Shown here one piece after another: positions 9,501-17,079 of a DNA stretch of 64,000 nucleotides. Location of the stretch: assembly GCA_030827125.1 (NCBI GenBank), contig JAURFD010000010.1, positions 1 to 64,000 of the forward strand, written 5' to 3'. This DNA is from Candidatus Nanopelagicales bacterium. Lineage in GTDB: Bacteria; Actinomycetota; Actinomycetes; S36-B12. Position 1 is the stretch's first letter. Each line of letters begins with the position of its first letter. The notes under the pieces are model-generated. The model did not search any database. It saw only the letters and a program-made list of their open reading frames with translations, and had not been told where the DNA came from. A program made the translations under genes and the position numbers.

Positions 9501-9860
9501 GACCGCACGCTCTGCCAACCGCGGGACGTAGGGCGCGATGGCACCGAGTGCGCGTAGGCCAAAGCCGTCGATGACGCCGAGAGATCGGGGGACACCACCG
9601 CGGACCAAGTCGCGGAGACGTCGAGCCGCACGCCGACGATCTCGGATGCGTAGGACCTGATCGGTGAGATCAAGCAGCAGATCGCGACCGTCATCGTCAG
9701 CAAGGAGCCGCCCGAGCCGCTGGGCGCTGCGGCGCTCCTTGCGCGTGGTGCGGGCAAGGGCGTGGGTGAGCAGGTCGGCTGCTCGATCCTCGGCCACGGG
9801 GGTGAGGTCGGCGGTGGCCGTGGGTGCCGTGGCGGCATTGCGGTCGGGTGCGATCGTCAT
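6585..9860 (-). CDS. putA: bifunctional proline dehydrogenase / L-glutamate gamma-semialdehyde dehydrogenase
   Basis: A 1091-residue PutA that oxidises proline to pyrroline-5-carboxylate with FAD and then to glutamate with NAD. The N-terminal half is the proline dehydrogenase barrel (for example PIKIRLVKGANLAMEQ and YYSKSNVDASYKRML). The second half is an aldehyde dehydrogenase with GPWNFPYAIPASGL and the catalytic Cys749 in GQKCSAAS. There is no N-terminal ribbon-helix-helix, so it is not the self-regulating enteric form. It is short of the C-terminal ALDH-like extension of the longest PutAs. ATG 9860 is preferred; GTG 9881 is also in frame, and neither has a clear ribosome binding site. It diverges from the PAS-AraC regulator gene, a natural candidate for its control. 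Confidence 0.93.
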   Translation of the reverse strand: MTIAPDRNAATAPTATADLTPVAEDRAADLLTHALARTTRKERRSAQRLGRLLADDDGRDLLLDLTDQVLRIRDRRRAARRLRDLVRGGVPRSLGVIDGFGLRALGAIAPYVPRLAERAVDWRVSSETEGVILPGEDGPLTKYLRKRRSDGFRLNVNVLGEAILGDDEAAARFDLVASRIARPDVDYVSIKISALCANLDVLAWDDSMERVTERLAALYRIAQANNTFVNLDMEEHRDLDLSVEAFIQVLDMPEFQQMPAGIVLQAYIPDSHDALDRLIAWANARHAAGGAPIKIRLVKGANLAMEQVEAELHDWPQAPYYSKSNVDASYKRMLDTAIRDADPGALRLGIASHNLFDVAWALTLRDELDDPTMVEIEMLEGMAPAQARAVRDAAGSLLLYAPVVEKSDRDASIAYLSRRLDENSGPENFLRTLFDLTPGSPAWEREAERFRRSLANRDAIEITSHRTQDRRTEAITYPADGTFHNVADTDFTTPGNRAWADAILAAAAPADPELVTTVTGVDDAIARARAAQERWAATSWQERRDVLARVAEVMEQHRAETLTAMATTTGKTLREGDPEISEAIDFALFASHLTLQHERLAERAEWEPHEVILIAGPWNFPYAIPASGLVHALASGSAALLKPAPEARAVGAVLVAQLHEAGVDPDLIQLICTPDDEVGQHLVTHEGVDEVILTGSLATAELFLGWKPDLHLHAETSGKNSLIITAAADIDLAIKDLVKSAFGHAGQKCSAASLAVVEASVYDDPSFKRRLADAVRSLRVGWATDPATIMGPVINPPSGPLAHALTKLAPGETWLVEPRELDESGRLWSPGVVWDVQPGAWFHLTECFGPVLGVIRADNLEHAIAIQNAPEYGLTGGLHSLDPLEIEHWLANVQVGNAYVNRHITGAVVQRQPFGGWKRSSIGGGSKPGGPSHLHTYGRWIPRDLDRARAYADFDRAWLVRFSQELDPTGLACERNALRYHRLDGVVVRTELEGTAYDVLQAAAETTGTPVIWSDPRTESDAELAALLGSLGVERLRLLAPASDELLTAAHAVGVAVDRQPVTDLGDVELPRWLKEQAISVTRHRHGRLLR

Positions 9861-9912
9861 GGGAGTAGTGGACCGCCTCACTCCATGGGTCGTCTTGTGT
9901 CACCCTGGCTGC

Positions 9913-10638
9913 GTGAGTGTCGAATCGATACCAAAAGCACGTTCCAGCGCCGCATTGACAGCCTTCATTGACCTCGTGGATGGCCTGCCCCAGGTCATGG
10001 CAGCGGCCAAGGACGTTCACGGCCGCTATGTCTATGTAAACCGCGGGTTTGCTGATCGGGTAGGCAAGAGGGCCCGGGACGTCGTGGGTGGGAGCGTCGG
10101 CGACCTCTTCGCGAAGGAACTCGCCTCGTCGTACGCGGCACAGGATGCTGAGGTCCTGCGATCGGGGAAGCCGCTGCAGGGACACCTGGAGTTGATCGTG
10201 CGGGCCGACGGGCGGCTGGGCTGGTACCTCACGTCCAAGACGCGACTACTCGATGACGACGGTGACGTGTTGGGTGTCGCGGTCGCATCGGTGGACCTTC
10301 AGTCGCAGATGGATAGCGCGCATTTGGGACTGGCGACCGCCCTCGAGGCGGTGCGGTCGGACATGGCTCACCCCTGGCGGGTCACAGAGATTGCCAATCT
10401 CGCCGATCTATCGACCACTCAGCTCGAGCGCCTGTGCCGGCGAACGCTCGGGATGTCCCCGCGCGGCGTACTCCAGCGCTTGCGCCTTGAACACGCCGTA
10501 CGCCTGCTTTCGACGACGTCTATGTCGGCCGGTGAGGTGGCCGCTGCGTGCGGCTTCTATGACCAGAGTTCGTTCACGCGGCAATTTCGCTCGGTGCTGG
10601 GCCTGACTCCGGGTGCGTACCGTCGGTCATCACACTGA
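9913..10638 (+). CDS. PAS-domain AraC-family transcriptional regulator
   Basis: About 241 residues. The N-terminal part (roughly 10-125) reads as a PAS sensor: VDGLPQVMAAAKDVHGRYVY, then VNRGFADRVGKRARDVVG. The C-terminal part (about 140-240) is a two-helix-turn-helix AraC domain with LERLCRRTLGMSPRGVL and the signature AACGFYDQSSFTRQFRSV. It should be a DNA-binding activator that senses a small ligand or redox state through PAS. It lies between putA (divergent, 52 bases) and the hydroxyproline operon, and could control either or both. GTG 9913 is chosen because the PAS domain begins soon after; an in-frame ATG at 9859 would overlap the putA start. No Shine-Dalgarno is seen at either. Confidence 0.82.
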   Translation: MSVESIPKARSSAALTAFIDLVDGLPQVMAAAKDVHGRYVYVNRGFADRVGKRARDVVGGSVGDLFAKELASSYAAQDAEVLRSGKPLQGHLELIVRADGRLGWYLTSKTRLLDDDGDVLGVAVASVDLQSQMDSAHLGLATALEAVRSDMAHPWRVTEIANLADLSTTQLERLCRRTLGMSPRGVLQRLRLEHAVRLLSTTSMSAGEVAAACGFYDQSSFTRQFRSVLGLTPGAYRRSSH

Positions 10639-10677
10639 CCCCACACTCGGGGATGAAGGGCGGGGGTTGACGTCGGA

Positions 10678-10706
10678 GTGTCATATGTAATATTTTACTG
10701 AGACAC
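10678..10706. promoter_or_regulatory. AT-rich palindromic operator and promoter of the hydroxyproline operon
   Basis: Outer arms GTGTC/GACAC enclose an inner inverted repeat GTAA-TATT-TTAC (10687-10698) in an unusually AT-rich patch for this genome. TTGACG at 10667-10672 with TATTTT at 10691-10696 (18-base spacer) forms a plausible promoter, so the palindrome covers the -10. FadR-type GntR proteins bind sites of this style, and a GntR gene is third in the operon; assignment is inference. Confidence 0.5.
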
Positions 10707-10723
10707 ACCACCCAAGGAGAGTC

Positions 10724-11623
10724 ATGACCACCACGCCCTGGCGCGGGATCCTCACCGCGACCGCCCTGCCCTTCACCGCCGACGGCGCCGTCGACTTCGA
10801 TCGCTACGGCGAGCACGTCGCGTGGCTGTGCCAGAACGGCAGCGATGGTGTGGTCTGCAACGGCTCCCTCGGCGAATACCAAACCCTGACCACCGAGGAG
10901 CGCGCCAAGGTCGTCGAGACGGCTGTCGCCGCCGCCTCCGCCAACGGCGGTGTCGTTGTGCCGGGTGTGGCCGCGTATGGCGCCCAGGAGTCGCGGCGCT
11001 GGACCGAGCAGGCCGCCGAGGCCGGTGCCGTCGCCGTCATGCTGCTGCCGCCGAATGCCTACCGCGCGGACGATCGCATCGTCGTGGAGCACTACCGCGA
11101 GGTAGCGAAAGCAGGCATGCCGATCGTGGCCTACAACAACCCCTACGACACCAAGGTCGACCTCACCCCGCGTCTGCTCGGCGAGATTTACGGCGAGGGC
11201 CTCATCGTGGCCGTCAAGGAGTTCAGTGGCGACCCCCGTCGCGCCTACGAGATCGCCGAGTACGCCCCGGGACTCGATGTCATCATCGGCTCCGACGATG
11301 TCGTTCTCGAACTCGCGATGGCCGGTGCCCAGGGTTGGATTGCCGGCTACACCAACGCCTTCCCGTCTGCCTCGCGCACGCTTTACGACGCCTGCATGGA
11401 GATGGATCTCGATACGGCTCTGCCGCTCTACCGGCTCATGCACCCGCTGCTGCGCTGGGATTCCAAGACCGAGTTCGTCCAGGCGATCAAACTGTCGATG
11501 GACATGGTGGGCCAGTACGGCGGCCCGTGCCGTCCGCCGCGTCTGCCGCTCACGGCCGAGCAGGAGTCCGTCGTTCGCGCGGCCACACAGGCCGCGATCG
11601 ACGCGGGCCTGGCCACCGCCTGA
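10724..11623 (+). CDS. DapA-family lyase, probable 1-pyrroline-4-hydroxy-2-carboxylate deaminase
   Basis: A 299-residue Schiff-base aldolase-family protein with lysine 165 in IVAVKEFSGD and Tyr137 in YNNP, the usual DapA catalytic pair. Dihydrodipicolinate synthase itself is less likely because the neighbours form a hydroxyproline pathway: in that route this family deaminates 1-pyrroline-4-hydroxy-2-carboxylate to 2,5-dioxovalerate. AAGGAGAG lies seven bases before ATG, a strong ribosome binding site. It is the first gene of a run of eight reading through to 18527, and the AT-rich palindrome just upstream probably regulates it. Function is by family plus context. Confidence 0.85.
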   Translation: MTTTPWRGILTATALPFTADGAVDFDRYGEHVAWLCQNGSDGVVCNGSLGEYQTLTTEERAKVVETAVAAASANGGVVVPGVAAYGAQESRRWTEQAAEAGAVAVMLLPPNAYRADDRIVVEHYREVAKAGMPIVAYNNPYDTKVDLTPRLLGEIYGEGLIVAVKEFSGDPRRAYEIAEYAPGLDVIIGSDDVVLELAMAGAQGWIAGYTNAFPSASRTLYDACMEMDLDTALPLYRLMHPLLRWDSKTEFVQAIKLSMDMVGQYGGPCRPPRLPLTAEQESVVRAATQAAIDAGLATA

Positions 11624-11624
11624 C

Positions 11625-12626
11625 ATGCGCGCCAAGCGCGTCCTGCATGCCGTCGACTCCCACACGGAGGGCATGCCGGCACGTGTGATTGTGGGTGGGG
11701 TGGGGGTCGTCCCCGGTGCCACGATGGCCGAGCGCCGCGTGCACTTCATGGAGCACATGGACGACCTCCGCACCCTCCTCATGTACGAACCCCGCGGACA
11801 TGCGGCGATGAGCGGCGCGATCTTGCAGCCGCCGGCGCGTGCCGACGCGGACTGGGGCGTCCTCTACATCGAGGTCAGTGGCTGCCTGCCGATGTGCGGC
11901 CACGGCACGATGGGGGTGGCGACCGTCCTGGTCGAGACCGGCATGGTCGAGGTGACCGAGCCGGTGACGACCATCCGCCTCGACACCCCGGCCGGACTTG
12001 TTGTCGCTGAGGTCGCGGTGCAGGACGGGTCGGCGAAGTCGGTGACGCTCCGCAACGTCGACTCCTTCTCGGTCGGTCTCGATCAGACGGTCGAGGTGCC
12101 CGGCATCGGCGCGGTCACGTACGACATCGCCTACGGCGGCAACTTCTACGTCATGGTCGATGCCGAGCAACTCGGCGTCGAGTTCGACCGAACCAACGGC
12201 GACGCCATCATCGACGCCGGCATGAAATTGATGACGGCCATAAACGAAGCTGCCCCGCCACAGCATCCGCTCGATGCCGACATCCGCGGTGTCCGCCATG
12301 TGCAGGTCATTGCACCGGGTTCGACCGCGCAGCACTCACGCCACGCGATGGTCATCAGCCCCGGCTGGTTCGACCGGTCGCCGTGCGGCACCGGCACCTC
12401 GGCGCGCCTGGCTCAACTTCACGCTCGCGGGCTCATTGGTGTCGGCGACGAGTTCGTCAACGAGTCCTTCATCGGTACCCGATTCACGGCGCGCATCGCC
12501 GAGGAAACCTCGGTGGCCGGATTCCCGGCGATCGTGCCCATCATCACCGGTCGCGCCTGGGTGACCGGGACGGCGCAGTTCATGCTCAGTGATGACGACC
12601 CCTTCCCGGCGGGTTTCCTCCTGTGA
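11625..12626 (+). CDS. 4-hydroxyproline 2-epimerase (proline racemase family)
   Basis: A 333-residue cytosolic enzyme expected to convert trans-4-hydroxy-L-proline to cis-4-hydroxy-D-proline. Both catalytic cysteines are present: Cys91 in MCGHGTMG and Cys254 in SPCGTGTSA. This rules against trans-3-hydroxyproline dehydratase, where the second Cys is replaced; the MCGHG form fits hydroxyproline epimerases better than proline racemases, which have MCGHN. ATG 11625 begins one base after the preceding stop, and its stop overlaps the GntR start by four bases, so the genes are probably translationally coupled. Confidence 0.9.
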   Translation: MRAKRVLHAVDSHTEGMPARVIVGGVGVVPGATMAERRVHFMEHMDDLRTLLMYEPRGHAAMSGAILQPPARADADWGVLYIEVSGCLPMCGHGTMGVATVLVETGMVEVTEPVTTIRLDTPAGLVVAEVAVQDGSAKSVTLRNVDSFSVGLDQTVEVPGIGAVTYDIAYGGNFYVMVDAEQLGVEFDRTNGDAIIDAGMKLMTAINEAAPPQHPLDADIRGVRHVQVIAPGSTAQHSRHAMVISPGWFDRSPCGTGTSARLAQLHARGLIGVGDEFVNESFIGTRFTARIAEETSVAGFPAIVPIITGRAWVTGTAQFMLSDDDPFPAGFLL

Positions 12627-13303
12627 CGAGCGGCGTCGAAGGCATCGCGGAGATCGGCGATCGTGTCTCCCTGCGCGAGCGCGTCGCCGAATCGCTGCGC
12701 GCGGCCCTCGTATCCGGGCGCATGGCTCCGGGTACGACCTACAGCATCCCCGCGCTGGCCGAACAGTTCGGTGTGAGCGCCACTCCGGTGCGTGAAGCAA
12801 TGCTCGACCTCGTCAACGAGGGCATCGTCACGCCGGTGCCCAACAAGGGCTTCCGCGTGGTCGAGCTGTCGGATGACGAATTGGATCAGATCACCGAGTT
12901 GCGCCGACTGCTCGAGGTCCCCACGGTGCGCGGGCTCGCGGGCAATCTCGATGCCTCGAGGATCAAGGACCTGCGCAAGCGCGCGGAGGACATCGGTCGC
13001 CACGCGCGGGCTGGTGATGTCGTCGCCTACGTCGAAGCCGATCGTGACCTGCATCTCGCTTTGCTCGCGGCTGCCGGCAATCAGCGGCTGGTCGAACTCG
13101 TCGGTCGCCTCCGCGACCAGAGCCGGCTCTACGGCCTGGAGCAACTCGCCGCCGATGGCGTCCTCGCCGAGTCAGCGGATGAGCACCTTGATCTCCTCGA
13201 CGCACTGGAACGCGGCGACGCCGAGGCGGTGGAGAAGTTCATCTCGCACCATCTCGACCACGTGCGGGGCATCTGGGCGCAGAGTCGGGAGTCCCGCGGA
13301 TGA
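12623..13303 (+). CDS. GntR-family regulator, FCD/FadR subfamily
   Basis: A 226-residue repressor-like protein. Residues about 15-80 are the winged helix (IPALAEQFGVSATPVREAML), and the rest is an all-helical FCD ligand domain with the metal-site pattern D...H...H (AYVEADRDLHLALL, then HLDLLDAL and FISHHLDHV). Being inside the hydroxyproline operon, it most likely senses a pathway intermediate and controls the operon through the palindrome at 10678-10706. GTG start overlaps the epimerase stop and its own stop overlaps the next gene. Confidence 0.88.
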   Translation: MTSGVEGIAEIGDRVSLRERVAESLRAALVSGRMAPGTTYSIPALAEQFGVSATPVREAMLDLVNEGIVTPVPNKGFRVVELSDDELDQITELRRLLEVPTVRGLAGNLDASRIKDLRKRAEDIGRHARAGDVVAYVEADRDLHLALLAAAGNQRLVELVGRLRDQSRLYGLEQLAADGVLAESADEHLDLLDALERGDAEAVEKFISHHLDHVRGIWAQSRESRG

Positions 13304-14454
13304 ACGCCGACGTCATCGTCATTGGTGCCGGCATCGTCGGAGCGTGTTGCGCCCACTACTGCGCCCAGGCTGGTCTTTCCGTCATCGTGGTCGATCGGGG
13401 TTCGGTCGCCGGGGGCACCACGGGTGCCGGTGAGGGCAACATTCTTGTCTCGGACAAGGAGCCCGGACCCGAGCTCGATCTCGCCCTGCTGAGCCGCGAA
13501 CTCTGGGCTCAGATGGCCGGAGAACTCGGCGATTCCTTCGAATTAGATGCCAAGGGTGGGCTGGTTGTTGCGACGCGTGCGGCGACGCTCGAGCATCTGC
13601 ACCGCTTCGCTGCAGAGCAGGCGGAGGCGGGCGTCATCGCCGAGCCCGTGACGGCCAAGGGTCTGCGTGATCACGAGCCGCACATCGCGCGCGATCTTCT
13701 CGGTGGTGTCTTCTACCCCCAGGACATGCAGGTCCAGCCGATGCTGGCTGCCGCCCGCCTGCTGCAGCACGCGCGGTCCACGGGTCGAGTAACCGTCCTG
13801 CCCGAGACCGAGGTGCTGGAGATTGAACGTGACGGCAGCGGTGCCGTCACCGGCGTCCGCACACCCACCGAGCGGATCAGCGCCCCGCATGTCGTCAACG
13901 CCGCCGGGACCTGGGGCGGAGTTGTTGCGGGACTGGCCCGTGTCGACCTGCCGATCCTCCCGCGGCGTGGATTCATCCTGGTGACTGAGCCGCTGCCGCC
14001 CATGATTCGGCACAAGGTTTACGCCGCGGACTACGTCGCCAACGTGGCCTCCGACAACGCTGGGCTAGAGACATCCGCGGTGATCGAGGGCACCCACTCG
14101 GGCACCGTGCTGATTGGCTCGAGTCGTGAGCGCGTCGGGTTCGACAAGACCCTCGACTGGGAGGTCATTCGGCAAGAGGCCCAGCAGGCTGTGGCGATCT
14201 TCCCCTTCCTCGCCGATGTCCAACTCATGCGCACCTACGGCGGATTCCGCCCCTACTGCCCTGATCATCTGCCGGTCATCGGTCCAGATTCGCGGGCACC
14301 GGGATTTCTGCACGCCTGTGGCCACGAAGGTGCGGGCATTGGCTTGGCCGCGGCTACAGGTCTCCTCATCGCCCAGGCGATTGCGGGTACGAACCTGGCC
14401 ATGGACATCGCGCCCTTCGCCCCGAACCGATTCGAGGGCGCACATGTCGCGTGA
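13300..14454 (+). CDS. FAD-dependent oxidoreductase (DAO family), D-hydroxyproline dehydrogenase catalytic subunit
   Basis: A 384-residue D-amino-acid-oxidase-fold protein with the FAD-binding GAGIVG at residues 9-14 and a C-terminal HACGHEGAGIGLAAATG segment typical of DAO enzymes. Together with the following ferredoxin-like and FAD/NAD-type proteins it matches the three-part D-hydroxyproline dehydrogenase of Pseudomonas and relatives, which oxidises cis-4-hydroxy-D-proline to 1-pyrroline-4-hydroxy-2-carboxylate. It overlaps GntR by four bases and the 2Fe-2S gene by 11 bases. Confidence 0.85.
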   Translation: MNADVIVIGAGIVGACCAHYCAQAGLSVIVVDRGSVAGGTTGAGEGNILVSDKEPGPELDLALLSRELWAQMAGELGDSFELDAKGGLVVATRAATLEHLHRFAAEQAEAGVIAEPVTAKGLRDHEPHIARDLLGGVFYPQDMQVQPMLAAARLLQHARSTGRVTVLPETEVLEIERDGSGAVTGVRTPTERISAPHVVNAAGTWGGVVAGLARVDLPILPRRGFILVTEPLPPMIRHKVYAADYVANVASDNAGLETSAVIEGTHSGTVLIGSSRERVGFDKTLDWEVIRQEAQQAVAIFPFLADVQLMRTYGGFRPYCPDHLPVIGPDSRAPGFLHACGHEGAGIGLAAATGLLIAQAIAGTNLAMDIAPFAPNRFEGAHVA

Positions 14455-14710
14455 GACTTCCTTCACCTTCGACGGCGCCCCCATGGCGGCAGTCGAGGGT
14501 CAGACCATCGCGGCCGCTCTGATCGAAAACGGTGTGATGTCGTGGCGCACGACGCGCTTCGGTGATCGGCCTCGCGGGCTCTTCTGCGGTATCGGGGTGT
14601 GCTTTGACTGCCTCATCACGGTCAACGGTGAGCCGAATGTCCGGGCCTGTCTCAGCGCGGTCGAGCCTGGTGACGACGTTCGCACCCAGGCCGGTGATGG
14701 CCATGTCTGA
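14444..14710 (+). CDS. small [2Fe-2S] protein, D-hydroxyproline dehydrogenase subunit
   Basis: An 88-residue protein with a ferredoxin-like iron-sulfur loop: Cys48, Cys53, Cys56 and Cys69 in GLFCGIGVCFDC and RACL. It should pass electrons inside the dehydrogenase complex. The ATG at 14444 lies within the end of the upstream gene, and its own end overlaps the next gene, so the three subunits are tightly coupled. It is easily missed because a longer open frame starts upstream at 14114 in the same frame; the family length and cysteine spacing show that 14444 is right. Confidence 0.86.
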   Translation: MSRETSFTFDGAPMAAVEGQTIAAALIENGVMSWRTTRFGDRPRGLFCGIGVCFDCLITVNGEPNVRACLSAVEPGDDVRTQAGDGHV

Positions 14711-16133
14711 CATCGCGGCACCGACCGTTGACGTCGTCATCCTCGGCGCCGGTGCTGCTGGTGTTGCCGCTGCTGTGGTTGCTGCGCGCTCGGGATGCCG
14801 CGTGACGGTCATTGATAACGGTCCGACACCGGGTGGTCAGTACTACCGCGGCGCCCCTCCGATCGACAGCGAGCCCTCATCCGGCCCACGTGACCTCTCC
14901 TACGCCGAATTGCGTGCCGAGTTCGACCGGCTGACCGGCTCGGGCGTGATCGACTACCGGTCGCGGCGTACGGCGTATGCCATCTCACGGCATGACGATG
15001 ACTTCGTCATCCGTCTGCGCGGTGATGACCGACATCGCGGGGAGATCGCGGATTTCCGTGCGCGCGCGGTGATCGTGGCCACCGGTGCCTTCGATCGACA
15101 CCTGCCCTTCCCCGGTTGGGAACTACCCGGAGTGATGTCCGGTGGTGGTGCGCAGTTGCTCGTCAAGGGCAGCGGGGTCATCCCCGGTCAGCGTGCTGTT
15201 GTCGCCGGCACAGGTCCGTTCCTCCTCGCGGTGTCCGGAACCCTCCTCGAGCACGGCGCGCACGTCCCGGCAATCGTCGAAGCCAACAACCCGAGCCGCT
15301 TCATCACCCGGGCGTCGGCGATTCGCGGCGGCCTCAGCAAGTCGGGTGAATTCCTGGGCTATGTGAGTCGTCTCGCGCGCCACCGTGTCCCCTACCTGCA
15401 TCGCCACCGCGTGATCGAGGCCATCGGCGTCGATCGTGTCGAGGCTGTCCGGATTGCGCGTGTCGACGCGGACTGGCGCGTCGTCGAGGGCACCGATCGC
15501 GTAATCGAGTGCGACGCTCTGGCGATCGGCTACGGCTTCGTTGCGCAGACCGACCTCGCGGGTCAACTTGGCGCACAGATGGTGCTCGGTGCGGATGGCG
15601 GCTTGGTCGTCGACGTCGATCCGAACCTGTCCACGAGCGTTCCCGGCCTCTTCGCCGCGGGTGAGACCACCGGGGTCGGCGGGGTGGAGGCGGCGCGTGT
15701 GGAAGGCCTGCTCGCCGGGGCGTCTGTCGCGGATCACCTCGGCCGACCGCCCGCGCTGACGCGTCGCGGCCTGGACGTCGTACGCCGTGACATCGCAACG
15801 TGGCAGGGGTTTGCCGAGGCCCTCCACGCCACCTTCCCCGTCCGCGACGGCTGGCGGGACCAGGTGCGTGACGACACGATGATGTGCCGCTGTGAGGAAG
15901 TCCGCGCGGGGCAGGTCCGCGAGGCCATCGACGATCTGGGAGCCCGGGATACTCGCGCGGTCAAACTCTTCACGCGCGCCGGCATGGGCTGGTGCCAGGG
16001 CCGCATCTGCTCCTCCGCGGTGGACAGCCTGTGCGGGTTTGGCACGACGCAATCGCTCGGTGATGCGGCCGTGCGACCCCTTGTGGTCCCGGTACCCCTC
16101 GGCGCACTCGCCAACGGCCAGATGGAAGGGTGA
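14697..16133 (+). CDS. FAD/NAD(P)-binding oxidoreductase with BFD-type [2Fe-2S] domain, D-hydroxyproline dehydrogenase subunit
   Basis: About 478 residues. It opens with the dinucleotide motif GAGAAG at 17-22, has a central second Rossmann region (RAVVAGTGPFLLAVSG) and ends in a BFD-like cluster with Cys397, Cys399, Cys433 and Cys438 (MCRCEEV and GWCQGRIC). This matches the alpha-type subunit of hydroxyproline and related amino-acid dehydrogenases, passing electrons from the DAO subunit. Start is ATG 14697 or 14703; the first has AGG six bases upstream. It overlaps the 2Fe-2S gene. Confidence 0.85.
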   Translation: MAMSDIAAPTVDVVILGAGAAGVAAAVVAARSGCRVTVIDNGPTPGGQYYRGAPPIDSEPSSGPRDLSYAELRAEFDRLTGSGVIDYRSRRTAYAISRHDDDFVIRLRGDDRHRGEIADFRARAVIVATGAFDRHLPFPGWELPGVMSGGGAQLLVKGSGVIPGQRAVVAGTGPFLLAVSGTLLEHGAHVPAIVEANNPSRFITRASAIRGGLSKSGEFLGYVSRLARHRVPYLHRHRVIEAIGVDRVEAVRIARVDADWRVVEGTDRVIECDALAIGYGFVAQTDLAGQLGAQMVLGADGGLVVDVDPNLSTSVPGLFAAGETTGVGGVEAARVEGLLAGASVADHLGRPPALTRRGLDVVRRDIATWQGFAEALHATFPVRDGWRDQVRDDTMMCRCEEVRAGQVREAIDDLGARDTRAVKLFTRAGMGWCQGRICSSAVDSLCGFGTTQSLGDAAVRPLVVPVPLGALANGQMEG

Positions 16134-16140
16134 GCCCGCG

Positions 16141-17079
16141 ATGACAGTGAGATTCCTCGACGAGAAGCAGACGTATGCGGCGGCCACGATCGGCCAATGC
16201 GCTGATGCGCTCGAAGAAGCCCTCCGGGCGGGCCTGCCTGGCGAGCCCGACCCCCCGCGCATCTTCATCGACCTGCCACCGGGAGAGATGCTTCTCATGC
16301 CGAGCCGTATGACAGGCACGCCCACGGTCAAGCTCGTCACCATCCACCACGATGCGGACCGGCCCGATCCTCGGATCAAGGGCGTCCATGTCGTCTTCGA
16401 TCCTGAGTCACTCGCGCCCACGGTGATCATGGATGCGGCCGCCCTCACGGTGATGCGCACCACCGCGGTCACGATTGTCGGCCTTCGCGGGATCGCCCCC
16501 GCCGACTGTGACTCCCTGCTGGTCTTCGGCGCCGGCCCGCAGGGACGCGCGCACATTGACGCGATCATCGCCGAGTGGCCGATCCGCGAAGTATTCGTGG
16601 CCGCGCGACGCAAGGCGAATGCCGAAGCGCTGGTGGCCGATGCTGCGGCCCGTCACCCGGACGTGGCATTCACCGCGGTCGAGGGAGAGGCCGTCCGTGA
16701 CGCCGTCCGGAAGGCGCGGATCATCATCTGCGCGACGACCGCCTCCGACGCCCTCTTCGATGCGGCCGACTGCCGTCCCGATGTCGTGGCGGCCGCCGTG
16801 GGCACCCACTCGCCCGACTGTCGTGAGATGCCGAGTGAATTGGTGGCCCGGTCCTTCGTCGCGGTCGAGGAGCGTGTCTCGGCGCTTCGCGAAGCCGGCG
16901 ACGTCGTCATGGCCATCAATGCGGGCCTCATGACTGCCGACGACATCGATGCGGACCTGGAACAGATCGCCAAAGGCACGGTCCGCCCGGCCGAGGGTGG
17001 ATCGCGCGTCTTCAAGAGCATGGGCATGGGTTGGGAAGACGCCGTCGTTAGTGCACGCATCGCGGAAGGAACATCATGA
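16141..17079 (+). CDS. ornithine cyclodeaminase / mu-crystallin family protein, possible pyrroline-2-carboxylate reductase
   Basis: A 312-residue NAD(P)-binding protein (LLVFGAGPQGRAHIDAI near residue 121) with the family's substrate region PSRMTGTPTVKLVTIH. Members include ornithine cyclodeaminase, alanine dehydrogenase and 1-pyrroline-2-carboxylate reductase. The last is found in hydroxyproline clusters, where it makes L-proline from pyrroline-2-carboxylate; that role is favoured by context only. It is not needed for the 4-hydroxyproline route, so the operon may also handle 3-hydroxyproline or a D-proline product. Its end overlaps the next gene by four bases. Confidence 0.78.
   Translation: MTVRFLDEKQTYAAATIGQCADALEEALRAGLPGEPDPPRIFIDLPPGEMLLMPSRMTGTPTVKLVTIHHDADRPDPRIKGVHVVFDPESLAPTVIMDAAALTVMRTTAVTIVGLRGIAPADCDSLLVFGAGPQGRAHIDAIIAEWPIREVFVAARRKANAEALVADAAARHPDVAFTAVEGEAVRDAVRKARIIICATTASDALFDAADCRPDVVAAAVGTHSPDCREMPSELVARSFVAVEERVSALREAGDVVMAINAGLMTADDIDADLEQIAKGTVRPAEGGSRVFKSMGMGWEDAVVSARIAEGTS

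Noticed and set aside
10724-11623. Possible dihydrodipicolinate synthase for lysine synthesis
   Set aside because: Neighbours form a complete hydroxyproline route, and the operon has no lysine gene.
11625-12626. Possible trans-3-hydroxyproline dehydratase instead of epimerase
   Set aside because: The dehydratases lack the second catalytic cysteine; here both Cys91 and Cys254 are present.
15123-16613. 496-codon minus-strand frame in the hydroxyproline operon
   Set aside because: Opposes two well-supported oxidoreductase genes and lacks any family match.
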